Origin: Oribacterium sp. WCC10
GTDB lineage: Bacteria > Bacillota > Clostridia > Lachnospirales > Lachnospiraceae
Assembly (NCBI RefSeq): GCF_900113415.1
Contig: NZ_FOPH01000006.1
Span: 62,001-126,000, forward strand
Length of the DNA stretch: 64,000 bases
Direction of reading: 5' to 3'
Shown here: piece after piece, positions 52,103 to 60,907 of the stretch
How the letters are laid out: each line of letters begins with the position of its first letter
Position numbering within the stretch: the first letter of the stretch is position 1
Position numbers and translations under genes: made by a program
The notes under the pieces: model-generated
Databases searched by the model: none
What the model was told of the DNA's origin: nothing
What the model saw: the letters and a program-made list of their open reading frames with translations, nothing else

Positions 52103-52609
52103 ATGAACCTTACAATGACAGGCATGCCGGCCAGCGGTAAATCAACTATCGGAGTTATGCTGGCAAAGCGACTTGGTATGAGCTTTGTTGACATAGATAT
52201 ACTTATCCAGGAAAAAACCGGAAAACTTCTTAAGGAGTTGATTGTCGAAAACGGTAATGATGGTTTTTTGAAGATAGAAGGAGATATAGCAGCAGACCTT
52301 GAGACTGTTAATTCCATTATTGCTCCAGGAGGCTCTATATGCTATGAAGATTGGGCTATGGATCATTTGAAGCAGATCGGAAAAGTGGTTTATCTCAAGA
52401 TTTCCTTCGAAGAGATGGCAAAACGCATTGGTAATGTTGTAGATCGGGGAGTTGCCATACCGGAAGGATATTCATTGAAGGATCTCTATGATGAGCGAAC
52501 CGTTTTGTATGAGAAGTATGCTGATATCACCATAGATGAAAACGGCAAAACAGCAGCTGACATAGTTAATGAGTTGTGCTGCTGGATCTCGGAACAAAAT
52601 TATAATTGA
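52103..52609 (+). CDS. Shikimate kinase-like protein, substrate site altered
   Basis: Small P-loop kinase of 168 residues. Walker A is GMPASGKST (residues 7-15), Asp30 and Asp32 are in SFVDIDIL as in shikimate kinase, and the glycine pair PGGSICYED replaces the usual GGG. The motif GFR, whose Arg binds the shikimate carboxylate, reads GFLKIE here (Leu56), and the lid region lacks the RPLL block. DERTVLYEKYADITI keeps the second Arg. It is therefore probably a paralogue with another substrate rather than the aroK of the aromatic pathway. It is co-directional with, and 32 bases after, the pyrophosphatase. Confidence 0.75.
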   Translation: MNLTMTGMPASGKSTIGVMLAKRLGMSFVDIDILIQEKTGKLLKELIVENGNDGFLKIEGDIAADLETVNSIIAPGGSICYEDWAMDHLKQIGKVVYLKISFEEMAKRIGNVVDRGVAIPEGYSLKDLYDERTVLYEKYADITIDENGKTAADIVNELCCWISEQNYN

Positions 52610-52725
52610 AGTATTTTGTAAATAATAGTTGAAATATCTGGCGATGCTTACTATCGTAAAACTATTCCTCATTGAGGGTAGAACGTGGTAAGTGTCGCTT
52701 TTTTTATGAAACGGAGGGTAGACTT

Positions 52726-55419
52726 TTGGAGGAAAAACTAAATAAGCGTCTTGTTATCGGTATACTGGCGCATGTTGATGCGGGAAAAACAACATTATCC
52801 GAGTGTATCCTTTATGAATCGGGAAAAATACGATCTTTGGGACGCGTTGATAATGGTAGCGCCTATCTTGATACAAACCATATGGAAAAGGAACGTGGCA
52901 TCACCATTTTTTCAAAGATGGCAACATTTATACTAAAGGATGTCTCAATATCAATGCTTGATACACCGGGACATGTGGATTTTTCGGCTGAAATGGAGAA
53001 GACTCTGTCGGTATTGGATTATGCAATCCTTGTAGTGAATGGAGCAGACGGAGTTCAGGGGCATACAGAGACGTTGTGGAGACTTCTTGCAAGGTACGGA
53101 GTTCCTGCGTTTATCTTTGTGAACAAGATGGATCAGCCTGGAACGGACAAAGAAAGACTGCTAAGGGAGTTGGAAAAACATTTTGGAAATGCTGTAGTAG
53201 ATTTTACAGAAGCCGGAGTGTATTCAATGTCTGACAGCCTGAAGGAAAATATTGCCATGTGTGATGAACGTGTCATGGATAGGTATCTTGAACGTGGAGT
53301 GCTTGACCCTAAGGATGTTCGTGACATGATATGGGACAGAAAGCTTTTCCCTGTATACTTTGGTTCTGCACTTAAGAACTTTGGAATCAAAGAGTTTCTT
53401 GACGGAATATATACATTTACAGAAATACCACTTTATCCTGATGCATTTGGCGCAAAGGTATTCAAAATATCAAAGGATGATGCTGACAGACGTCTGACTT
53501 ATATGAAGATAACAGGAGGAGAACTTAAGGTCAGAACTGAACTGGTTCCGGGAGAGAAAATATCTGAGATAAGGATATACAGTGGTGCAAAGTATGTGAA
53601 TACAGATGTAGCCGAAGCGGGTACTGTATGTGCTGTACTTGGAATATCGGGATTAAAGACAGGAGATTCTGTAGGATGTGAACCTAAAGGGAAAGATCCG
53701 TCTCTAAAACCGGTGCTTGACTATAATGTGATATCAAAGGATATGGATCAACTGGAGCTTTACAGAAAACTGGAACCACTATCGGATGAATATCCTGAAC
53801 TCCATATAAACTGGGACAGTAAGCTCAAAGAAATTCATGTTCATCTTATGGGAGAGGTTCAGACGGAGATTCTTAAGAAGTTAGTGAAGGAACGTTTTGA
53901 CGTTGACATTGAGTTTGGAGAGAGCAAAATACTGTATCTCGAAACCATCGATGAAGCGGTTTCGGGGGTGGGGCACTTTGAACCTTTGAGGCATTATGCT
54001 GAAGTGCATTTATTGATGGAACCGTTACCACGGGGATCCGGTCTTCAGTTTAGAGCAGACTGTCCTACGGATGAGCTTCAAATTAACTGGCAGAGACTTG
54101 TACTTACACATCTTCGTGAAAAGGAACATGTAGGAGTTCTTACCGGAAGCCCTATAACTGATATCCGATTTACTCTTGTTGCCGGGAGAGCACATCTTAA
54201 GCATACAGAGGGCGGAGATTTTAGAGAGGCTACCTATCGTGCGGTCAGACAAGGACTCAGAAAGGCAATAAATGTTCTTCTTGAGCCATACTATGCATTT
54301 ACTTTGGAGATTCCTCAGGAATATGTGGGAAGGGCAATGACAGACCTGTCTAATATGAATGCAAATTTTGATCCTCCAGAGATAAAGGATGAAGTATCTG
54401 TGATAAAAGGGACTGCGGCAGTAACGGCAATGAGGGACTATCACAAAGAAGTTATGGTATATACCAGGGGAAGAGGCCATTTGTTCCTTAGGTTTAACGG
54501 CTATGACCGATGCCATGACGCTGAGGAGGTCATTGTGAATTCCGGTTATGATCCTGATGAAGATATTCTCAATCCTTCATCATCTGTATTTTGTGCTCAC
54601 GGTTCAGGTTTTATAGTTCCGTTTGATCAGGTTGAAAGTTACATGCATGTTGAATCGCCTCTTGATTTTGACGGAGATGTAGAAAAAAGAGATTTTGAAG
54701 CTGATGTGGCGAGGCTTGAAAGAAGTGCAGGTTCCGGAAAGAATGACTCTAAATACAAAAACAGCGGTCATTACATTGCTGATCAGGAACTTGAGGATAT
54801 TTTCATTCGTACATTTGGCCCAATAAAAAATCGTGCCAAGGAAGTTAATCTGGCAAGTGCGAGAACCATTAGAGCAAAAGAGAAGGAAGTAAATAAAGCA
54901 GAGAACAGAAGAAGAGTTAAAACTCTTGAGAGGAAGCAGGAATATCTTCTTGTAGACGGATACAATATCATATTTGCATGGGATGATCTTAACGATCTTG
55001 CATCTTCCAATATAGATGCTGCGAGAGGCAGGCTGCTGGATATAATGTCTAATTATGCAGGCTACACGGGAAAAACGGTTATTGTGGTGTTTGATGCGTA
55101 CAGAGTACAGGGACATCAGGTGGAACAGCTTAAATATCACAATATCTATGTTGTTTATACAAAGGAAGCCATGACAGCGGATGAATATATCGAAGAGGAG
55201 ACGCATGAACTAAAAAAACAGTATTCGGTAACTGTTGCGACTTCAGATAAGGTGGTACAAGTTATAACATGGGGTGCAGGAGCGGTCATTCTGAGTGCTA
55301 CGAATCTTAAGGAAGAGGTAGAACGTGTGGTGAATGCAGTGAGAAAAGAACATCTTGATACACTTGCCATGTCGGGGAGTATAGGTACAAGGCTTGAACT
55401 TCCAAAAGATGTAAACTGA
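52726..55419 (+). CDS. TetM/EF-G-like translational GTPase fused to a Rae1/YacP-like NYN nuclease
   Basis: 897 residues from the TTG at 52726 (GGAGGG 7 bases before). The GTPase part has all signatures: AHVDAGKTT, RGITI, DTPGHVDF, NKMD and GSALK. Domains II to V follow, with EPYYAFTLEIPQEYVGRAMTDL matching the ribosomal-protection proteins. The domain IV tip reads HLKHTEGGDF where TetM has YSPVSTPADF. After a charged linker, residues ~739-890 form an NYN domain: LLVDGYNIIFAWDDL, VIVVFDAYRVQG, TADEYIE and VATSDKVVQ. Its order and its Asp744, Asp790, Asp819 and Asp841 fit Rae1, which cleaves mRNA in the ribosomal A site. A role in ribosome rescue or regulated mRNA cleavage is inferred; tetracycline resistance is unproven. 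Confidence 0.88.
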   Translation: MEEKLNKRLVIGILAHVDAGKTTLSECILYESGKIRSLGRVDNGSAYLDTNHMEKERGITIFSKMATFILKDVSISMLDTPGHVDFSAEMEKTLSVLDYAILVVNGADGVQGHTETLWRLLARYGVPAFIFVNKMDQPGTDKERLLRELEKHFGNAVVDFTEAGVYSMSDSLKENIAMCDERVMDRYLERGVLDPKDVRDMIWDRKLFPVYFGSALKNFGIKEFLDGIYTFTEIPLYPDAFGAKVFKISKDDADRRLTYMKITGGELKVRTELVPGEKISEIRIYSGAKYVNTDVAEAGTVCAVLGISGLKTGDSVGCEPKGKDPSLKPVLDYNVISKDMDQLELYRKLEPLSDEYPELHINWDSKLKEIHVHLMGEVQTEILKKLVKERFDVDIEFGESKILYLETIDEAVSGVGHFEPLRHYAEVHLLMEPLPRGSGLQFRADCPTDELQINWQRLVLTHLREKEHVGVLTGSPITDIRFTLVAGRAHLKHTEGGDFREATYRAVRQGLRKAINVLLEPYYAFTLEIPQEYVGRAMTDLSNMNANFDPPEIKDEVSVIKGTAAVTAMRDYHKEVMVYTRGRGHLFLRFNGYDRCHDAEEVIVNSGYDPDEDILNPSSSVFCAHGSGFIVPFDQVESYMHVESPLDFDGDVEKRDFEADVARLERSAGSGKNDSKYKNSGHYIADQELEDIFIRTFGPIKNRAKEVNLASARTIRAKEKEVNKAENRRRVKTLERKQEYLLVDGYNIIFAWDDLNDLASSNIDAARGRLLDIMSNYAGYTGKTVIVVFDAYRVQGHQVEQLKYHNIYVVYTKEAMTADEYIEEETHELKKQYSVTVATSDKVVQVITWGAGAVILSATNLKEEVERVVNAVRKEHLDTLAMSGSIGTRLELPKDVN

Positions 55420-55453
55420 TGAAATCATATTCTCATTTAGGTTATTGAGGAAT

Positions 55454-55465
55454 GACTCAACTTTC
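55454..55465 (+). repeat. Isolated GACTCAACTTTC element
   Basis: Same 12-base core as the tandem repeat at 32770-32817, here as a single copy between the GTPase-nuclease gene and the next gene. Confidence 0.35.
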
Positions 55466-55620
55466 AGATTTGCCTGTATATAAAGAATTAATGGTTTCTC
55501 GTTTTTGCCGGGTGTAAAAGATGAATAATCATTGGTTGGATTTGCATGACTGGTCAATGGTTTCAATAGGGTATAATATGTGCTGAAAAGTATAGAAAGC
55601 ACTAACTGGAGTGATTTAGT

Positions 55621-56760
55621 ATGAAGAATAAAATCCCGGGAGGAATTCTAGCGGCGACATTGATTTCGGTTTCTTTAGCGTCATGCGGTGATTCTTTAAA
55701 GGTCGTGGAAACAAAAACAGAAGAAACAATGGTGGCTGAGACAACAATGGTATCAGAGGAAACGGAGACTGCTCATGATACATTGGCAGAAGAGGATGAA
55801 TACATAGTTAATGAGGCAGCTTCAAAGGATCCTAAGGTGGTTCTGGTTATGGCTGAAGTGAACCCTTTGAATGATACAATATGTGGAAAGATGGACAGGA
55901 AGTTTGTCGAAGCTGTTGAAGAAATATCAGGAGGCTCCATCACAATTGATCTTAAAGGATCGGGCATATTTGGCAGTGAAACAGAAGTGGTTGATGCTAT
56001 GCTTGATGGACGTGGTATTGATATCTCACGTATTTCGACGTTTGTACTCACGATTTACGGAGCAAAGAAGTCAGTTCTTCTTTCACTTCCGTATACATTT
56101 GAATCTAGAGAGCACTATTGGAAATTTGTTAACAGCGATATTGGTACGGAGATTCTCAATGAGTCGGAGGAGTCAGGAATCGGTGTTAAAGGGCTCTTCT
56201 ACGGTGAGGAGGGGTTCAGACATTTCTTCACAGTAAAGGACAAGCCTGTTTTATCGGTTGAAGATTTTAAAGGTTTGAAAATCAGAGTATCAAATGATCC
56301 TATCATGGTTAAGATGGTAGAGTCTCTTGGAGCAACAGCAGCAACAGTTTCCGTGACAGAACTGCATGCTTCGCTTCAGAAAAACACTATAGATGGTGCG
56401 GAACAGCCGATAGTGAATTATGCATCAAACAGATTTGATGAGGTGGCTCCAAATCTGACACTCGACAGTCATACACTAGGGGCTATAGAAGTTGTTATAT
56501 CAGAAGACTCGTGGAAAAATAAACTTACAGATAATCAGAGAGCTGTTATAGAGGAGGCTTCAAAGATAGCTTCTGATTACTGTCATTCTATTGCTGCAGA
56601 GACAGAGAATGATACACTTGAGAAACTTAAGGCACGTGGCTGTAATGTTATAGATATTGGTGATATGGCTCCATGGCAGGATGCTTGTCGTGCTATAGCA
56701 GAGGATAATTCTAAGGGCAATCTTGCGGATGTATATGCAGAGATAAGGGCACTTACATAA
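55621..56760 (+). CDS. TRAP-type (DctP family) substrate-binding lipoprotein
   Basis: 379-residue exported binding protein. Signal peptide ends SLASC (lipobox, Cys about 22), then an acidic Thr/Glu-rich linker of about 50 residues. The DctP fold follows: FVEAVEEISGGSITIDLKGSGIFGSETEVVDAMLDG, LSLPYTFESREHYWKFVN, and LKIRVSNDPIMVKMVESLGATAATVSVTELHASLQKNTIDGAEQP, the conserved C4-dicarboxylate or sugar-acid recognition region. No DctQ/DctM membrane genes lie nearby, so it is an orphan. It may serve a transporter elsewhere or a sensor. GGAGTG ribosome binding site. Confidence 0.88.
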   Translation: MKNKIPGGILAATLISVSLASCGDSLKVVETKTEETMVAETTMVSEETETAHDTLAEEDEYIVNEAASKDPKVVLVMAEVNPLNDTICGKMDRKFVEAVEEISGGSITIDLKGSGIFGSETEVVDAMLDGRGIDISRISTFVLTIYGAKKSVLLSLPYTFESREHYWKFVNSDIGTEILNESEESGIGVKGLFYGEEGFRHFFTVKDKPVLSVEDFKGLKIRVSNDPIMVKMVESLGATAATVSVTELHASLQKNTIDGAEQPIVNYASNRFDEVAPNLTLDSHTLGAIEVVISEDSWKNKLTDNQRAVIEEASKIASDYCHSIAAETENDTLEKLKARGCNVIDIGDMAPWQDACRAIAEDNSKGNLADVYAEIRALT

Positions 56761-56966
56761 TGAAAAAGTGTTCAAAGGTTTTAATGGGGGTATTTTGTGA
56801 CTTAAGATGATATAGTGGTACGGTCTTTACGGGTATGACGGAGACAGCCTCCCTTGCGTTATGCATTTCACGATGATATAATCTGAGAATTATGAGAGCG
56901 GAAGCAGATTATGTTACAGCTCAATCAAGCTACTCTTAAACATGATAATAGTAAGAAGGTATATAG

Positions 56967-58367
56967 ATGTATCAGATAAAATTTGACCAGCCTGTTCATG
57001 TGCATTTTATAGGTATCGGTGGCATTTCAATGAGTGGTCTTGCAGAGATACTTCTCTCGAGACATTTTGTTATTTCCGGTTCTGACAGCAAGGAGTCGGA
57101 ACTTACAAAGAAACTTATAAGTGAAGGGGCTATCGTTAATTATCCACAGAAGGCTGAGAATATCACAAATGATATAGATGTTGTGGTCTATACAGCTGCC
57201 ATACATCCGGACAATCCGGAATTTGCTGCTGCTCAAAAGGCTGAGATACCCATGCTTACGAGAGCACAGCTTCTCGGTGAAATCATGAGAAACTATAAGC
57301 AGGCCATCAATGTTTCCGGAACACATGGAAAGACTACTACCACTTCGATGATCACTGAAATTCTTCTTGCAGCTCAGGAAGATCCTACAGTATCTGTAGG
57401 TGGTATGTTAAAGGATATAGGTGGCAATATACGTGTAGGTGGTGAGGATACTTTTGTGGTTGAGGCTTGTGAATATACAAATTCCTTTTTATCCTTTTTC
57501 CCTACCATAGAGGTTATTCTCAATGTTGAGGCCGATCATTTGGATTTCTTTAAGGATATAGACGATATACGTCATAGTTTCAGACTTTTTGCGGAGAAGC
57601 TTCCTACAGACGGACTATTGGTTATCAACAGTGATATCAAGCATTGTGAGTATTTCACTGAAGGATTAAAGTGCAGATGTGTAACCTTTGGACATGATAA
57701 GAGCGCAGACTATACTGCCAACTTTATCAGTTACGATAAGCTTGCACATCCTACATATACCTTGTTCTATAAAGGCAAAGAAGTTACGAGGGTGACTTTG
57801 GGAGTTACAGGAGAACATAATATTTATAACTCTATGGCGGCAATTGCAGTATGTCGTGAACTTGGTATAGATATGGATGCGATTCTTGAGGGGCTAAGGA
57901 AATTTACAGGAACCGACCGTCGTTTCCAAAAAAAAGGAACAGTTAACGGATTTACCATAATTGATGATTATGCTCATCATCCCCAGGAGATTGCGGCAAC
58001 TATTGAGGCAGCCAAGAAGTATCCGCACAGAAAATTATGGATTGCTTTTCAGCCACATACATATAGCCGTACAGCAGCGCTTCTTGACGATTTTGCCGGA
58101 GCGCTAAGTCAGGCTGATGAGATAGTACTTGCTGATATATATGCGGCAAGAGAAAAAAATACCATCGGAATAAGTTCAGATGATCTTAGAAAACATATGC
58201 TTGAACAGAATACCAATGTGTACTACATCCCTGAGTTTGATGCAATTGAAGATTTTCTTATAAGTCATGTGAAAGAAGGAGATGTCCTTATCACCATGGG
58301 AGCCGGAAATATATATGAGGTAGGAGAAGATCTTTTGAAACTTCCGGGAGCAGTAGTGGAAGAGTGA
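56967..58367 (+). CDS. murC: UDP-N-acetylmuramate-L-alanine ligase
   Basis: Cytoplasmic peptidoglycan precursor enzyme that adds L-Ala to UDP-MurNAc. N-terminal HFIGIGGISMSGLAEILL binds UDP. The ATP loop is NVSGTHGKTTTTSMI (residues ~112-126), the lysine-ring region is EACEYTNSFLSFFPTIEVILNVEADHLDFF, and TGTDRRFQKKGTVNGFTIIDDYAHHPQEI is also standard. Length 466 is normal. It is alone rather than in a dcw cluster, and is followed by a terminator. Confidence 0.96.
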   Translation: MYQIKFDQPVHVHFIGIGGISMSGLAEILLSRHFVISGSDSKESELTKKLISEGAIVNYPQKAENITNDIDVVVYTAAIHPDNPEFAAAQKAEIPMLTRAQLLGEIMRNYKQAINVSGTHGKTTTTSMITEILLAAQEDPTVSVGGMLKDIGGNIRVGGEDTFVVEACEYTNSFLSFFPTIEVILNVEADHLDFFKDIDDIRHSFRLFAEKLPTDGLLVINSDIKHCEYFTEGLKCRCVTFGHDKSADYTANFISYDKLAHPTYTLFYKGKEVTRVTLGVTGEHNIYNSMAAIAVCRELGIDMDAILEGLRKFTGTDRRFQKKGTVNGFTIIDDYAHHPQEIAATIEAAKKYPHRKLWIAFQPHTYSRTAALLDDFAGALSQADEIVLADIYAAREKNTIGISSDDLRKHMLEQNTNVYYIPEFDAIEDFLISHVKEGDVLITMGAGNIYEVGEDLLKLPGAVVEE

Positions 58368-58373
58368 TTATTG

Positions 58374-58403
58374 AAAGAAACGGTGTTAGCCGTTTCTTTT
58401 TTT
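58374..58403 (+). terminator. Intrinsic terminator after murC
   Basis: AAAGAAACGG-TGTTAG-CCGTTTCTTT, followed by more T. Confidence 0.92.
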
Positions 58404-59023
58404 ATTGTAATATATTCTAAATAAGAACAGTGTGAACTATTAGATATGAATAAGATGATTATCAATACGATTATAAAAACCGTTAAAAACAACAAAAATA
58501 ATTTCCTAAAAGTATGCGGTATAAGCGGAAATTTATAAACCTATAAGAATAATAAAGAATTCCACATTTGATCTTTTTTGTGCAATAATGGTTAAAAATA
58601 ATGAAATTTTGGGATTGGGAGTAAAAAACAAAGAAATATTGGGTGTATACGTACCACTATAAGTGTTTTGTGAAAATAAAAATAAATTCTATTCCACAGA
58701 AAGCAAAGGAAATCCACCGCCAAAATGTGGATAACCCTGATGTGTATTTTAAAAATACAATTTATTGCAGGTGTTGACATCGGATTTTGCGTATTTTGAT
58801 TATTGTAATTAGGTTGTAAACAAATTAAAATAATTTTGGACTCCACTTGACATTTTAGTAGTGCACATTATCCACACCAATGTGGACAAATATGGTGGAT
58901 AAAGTTGTGGACTGGGCTTATTGAAGCCCCAAATTTAGTGTGTTAATATCTATGCACCGAAGGAAGCTATGTCTGTTTGCAAGGCAGACATTGTTGCTTC
59001 ATGCGTTTTTGGGGGTTTATGAG
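58404..59023. other. AT-rich intergenic region upstream of dnaD
   Basis: 620 bases with no gene that I can support, very AT-rich. Besides the DnaA boxes listed separately it contains a perfect 15-base palindrome GTATTTTAAAAATAC (58744-58758) and TTGACA at 58774-58779 with GATTAT 18 bases on, a possible promoter. A second TTGACA (58847-58852) lies close to the boxes. Confidence 0.55.
58726..58914. promoter_or_regulatory. Cluster of DnaA boxes
   Basis: Perfect boxes: TGTGGATAA (58726-58734) and TTATCCACA (58868-58876). Near matches: TGTGGACAA (58881-58889), GGTGGATAA (58894-58902) and TGTGGACTG (58906-58914). The last four start 12-13 bases apart. Confidence 0.75.
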
Positions 59024-59794
59024 ATGGGCACAAATATTGTTGATAATCTTGCGGTTCATGCTACGTGTATATCGGATGATTTCCTTGATAAGTATCTTGG
59101 AACTGCAAATGGAGACTATATAAAAGTCTATTTATATATGCTGAGACACAAAGGTGAGCGTTTTTCTGTAGGAAATGCTGCAGATTCACTCAATCTCACA
59201 GATAATGATATAGAGAGAGCTGTCAGATATTGGGAAAAACTTGGCGTATTTAAGAGTGCAGCAGGGGTGTCTGTCGATAAAGATGAGGCCGAAGAAAAAC
59301 CTGCAGATACAAATGCTTCATTTGAAGCTGAGTTTACCAAAGCAGATGAAAAGATTGCGCATTTAGAGGGAACGGTTGACGATGTACAGGATGATGAAGA
59401 GTTTAAGGGTATTCTTTTTGTGGCAAAGCATATACTTCCGACTCTTCCAAGCATCAGGCAGATTGAAGTTCTTAAGTATATGTATAAAGATCTTAATATG
59501 TCGGCAGATGTTATAGAGTATCTTCTTGAGTATTGCGCAAGTATCAAGAAAACTACTTATAAGTATATGCAGGCTGTTGCTATAAATTGGCATGAGCAGG
59601 GCGTTGTGTCACTTTCACAGGCAAGAGAACTTGTTAAGTCATTTGAAGAGAAGGCTGCAAAAAAGGCTACTCCGAAGGTGTCGAAGCCTGTTGCAAAGCC
59701 AAACAGATTTATAAATTTTGAACAGAGAGAAGTGGATTACGATAGTATTGTAAATACACGTGTACTGAACAGGATGAATAATGTCACTAACTAA
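59024..59794 (+). CDS. DnaD domain protein (replication initiation)
   Basis: 256-residue DnaD/DnaB-like primosome protein. The N-terminal winged-helix part (LGTANGDYIKVYLYMLRHKGERFSVGNAADSLNLTDNDIERAVRYWEKLGVF) is followed by an acidic linker. The C-terminal DnaD domain (DLNMSADVIEYLLEYCASIKKTTYKYMQAVAINWHEQGV, about residues 160-205) ends the core. I chose ATG 59024, preceded by a GGGGG run; longer starts (GTG 58940) add 28 residues unlike the family. It overlaps the next gene, a DnaC-like loader, by 14 bases, so the two work together in loading the replicative helicase. Confidence 0.88.
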   Translation: MGTNIVDNLAVHATCISDDFLDKYLGTANGDYIKVYLYMLRHKGERFSVGNAADSLNLTDNDIERAVRYWEKLGVFKSAAGVSVDKDEAEEKPADTNASFEAEFTKADEKIAHLEGTVDDVQDDEEFKGILFVAKHILPTLPSIRQIEVLKYMYKDLNMSADVIEYLLEYCASIKKTTYKYMQAVAINWHEQGVVSLSQARELVKSFEEKAAKKATPKVSKPVAKPNRFINFEQREVDYDSIVNTRVLNRMNNVTN

Positions 59795-60749
59795 TGCACA
59801 GTTTAATCAAATAATGCGCGTTTACGACGAGCGTCAGAGAGAAGATAACAGACAGCTTGAGGATAGACGCAGGATGGCATATCAGAAGCTTCCGGAGTTG
59901 AAAACTCTGGAAGACTTTGTGCGTTCAGAGTCGTTAAAGACTTTTCGTCTTATGCGGGAGGGACAGAAGGATAAACTGTCTGCACTAAAGTCTGTTATAG
60001 AAGAAGTTCAAAAGCGAAAAAAAGAGATTTTGATTGAGAATGGGCTTCCGGAAGATTTTCTTGAACTCAGATATTCCTGTCCCCATTGTCGAGATACCGG
60101 ATTTATCAACGGAAAAAAGTGCCATTGCTTTATAGAGATGCAGATGAAGTATCTTTATCAGCAGTCCAATATAGATAAGATAGTAAAGGATCAGAATTTT
60201 GATCACTTCGATATAAACAGATATGATGGTGTGAAGCCCATACTTGCTGATGGCAGAACTAACAGAGACTATATGAAAGAGAATTATGAGTTCCTTCAGC
60301 AGTGGATCAGGGATTTTGATAAATATCACGGCAATATTATGTTTACCGGAAGTACAGGTACAGGAAAGACTTTTCTGATGAACTGCATTGCTAAGGCACT
60401 TATGGATAACTACCATTCTGTTATATATCTTACAAGTACAGATCTATTTGAAAGCTTTTCCAAAGCCATGAGAAACGATGATGAAGAGCAGCAGGAGATA
60501 CAGGATGCGATATTGGATTGTGACCTTCTGGTTATAGATGATTTAGGTACAGAATTAAATAATAGCTATACAACATCAAAACTGTTTTATGTACTAAATC
60601 AACGCATGGTTTTCCATAAATCTGTGATCATTTCTACCAATCTTAGTTTAAATATGATTAGAGATTTGTACTCAGAGCGTGTTTGTTCACGTATTATTTC
60701 TGATTATTCCATCATTCCGCTGTATGGCAATGATCAAAGACTGTATTGA
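59781..60749 (+). CDS. dnaC: DnaC/DnaI-like helicase loader ATPase
   Basis: AAA+ ATPase of 322 residues that loads the DnaB-type helicase. An N-terminal charged helical region is followed by a zinc-like knuckle SCPHCRDTGFINGKKCHC (four cysteines and a histidine, about residues 97-114). The ATPase core has Walker A GSTGTGKTF, Walker B LLVIDDLGTE, sensor IISTNLS and the arginine-finger region SERVCSRI. The gene begins inside the end of the DnaD gene (14-base overlap). AGGATG upstream may serve as its ribosome binding site. Confidence 0.9.
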   Translation: MSLTNAQFNQIMRVYDERQREDNRQLEDRRRMAYQKLPELKTLEDFVRSESLKTFRLMREGQKDKLSALKSVIEEVQKRKKEILIENGLPEDFLELRYSCPHCRDTGFINGKKCHCFIEMQMKYLYQQSNIDKIVKDQNFDHFDINRYDGVKPILADGRTNRDYMKENYEFLQQWIRDFDKYHGNIMFTGSTGTGKTFLMNCIAKALMDNYHSVIYLTSTDLFESFSKAMRNDDEEQQEIQDAILDCDLLVIDDLGTELNNSYTTSKLFYVLNQRMVFHKSVIISTNLSLNMIRDLYSERVCSRIISDYSIIPLYGNDQRLY

Positions 60750-60907
60750 CAGCTTACAAACGATGAAGTAATTTATCTAGTGGTCATGGGGCGGAAAAGG
60801 AGTTTGACGCCATATATGACTGTTTATAATTAAGATGTTTACAGATTACTGTTTACATGTTTTTGCAGTATTTGTTTTAGGACAGTTCTTAAGGAGGAGA
60901 AAAAGAA

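Noticed and set aside
54604-55206. 200-codon open frame on the minus strand opposite the NYN domain
   Set aside because: It is antisense to the fused nuclease domain; the product has no recognisable fold and is an artefact of codon bias.
52726-55419. Straight call as a tetracycline resistance gene
   Set aside because: The domain IV tip differs from TetM/TetO, a nuclease domain is fused on, and there are no signs of mobility or foreign base composition. It is better described as a chromosomal translation factor.
58404-59023. Chromosomal origin (oriC)
   Set aside because: DnaA boxes and AT-rich DNA are present, but dnaA, dnaN, rpmH and gyrase genes are not adjacent, and the boxes are few. It is kept as a DnaA-box cluster only.
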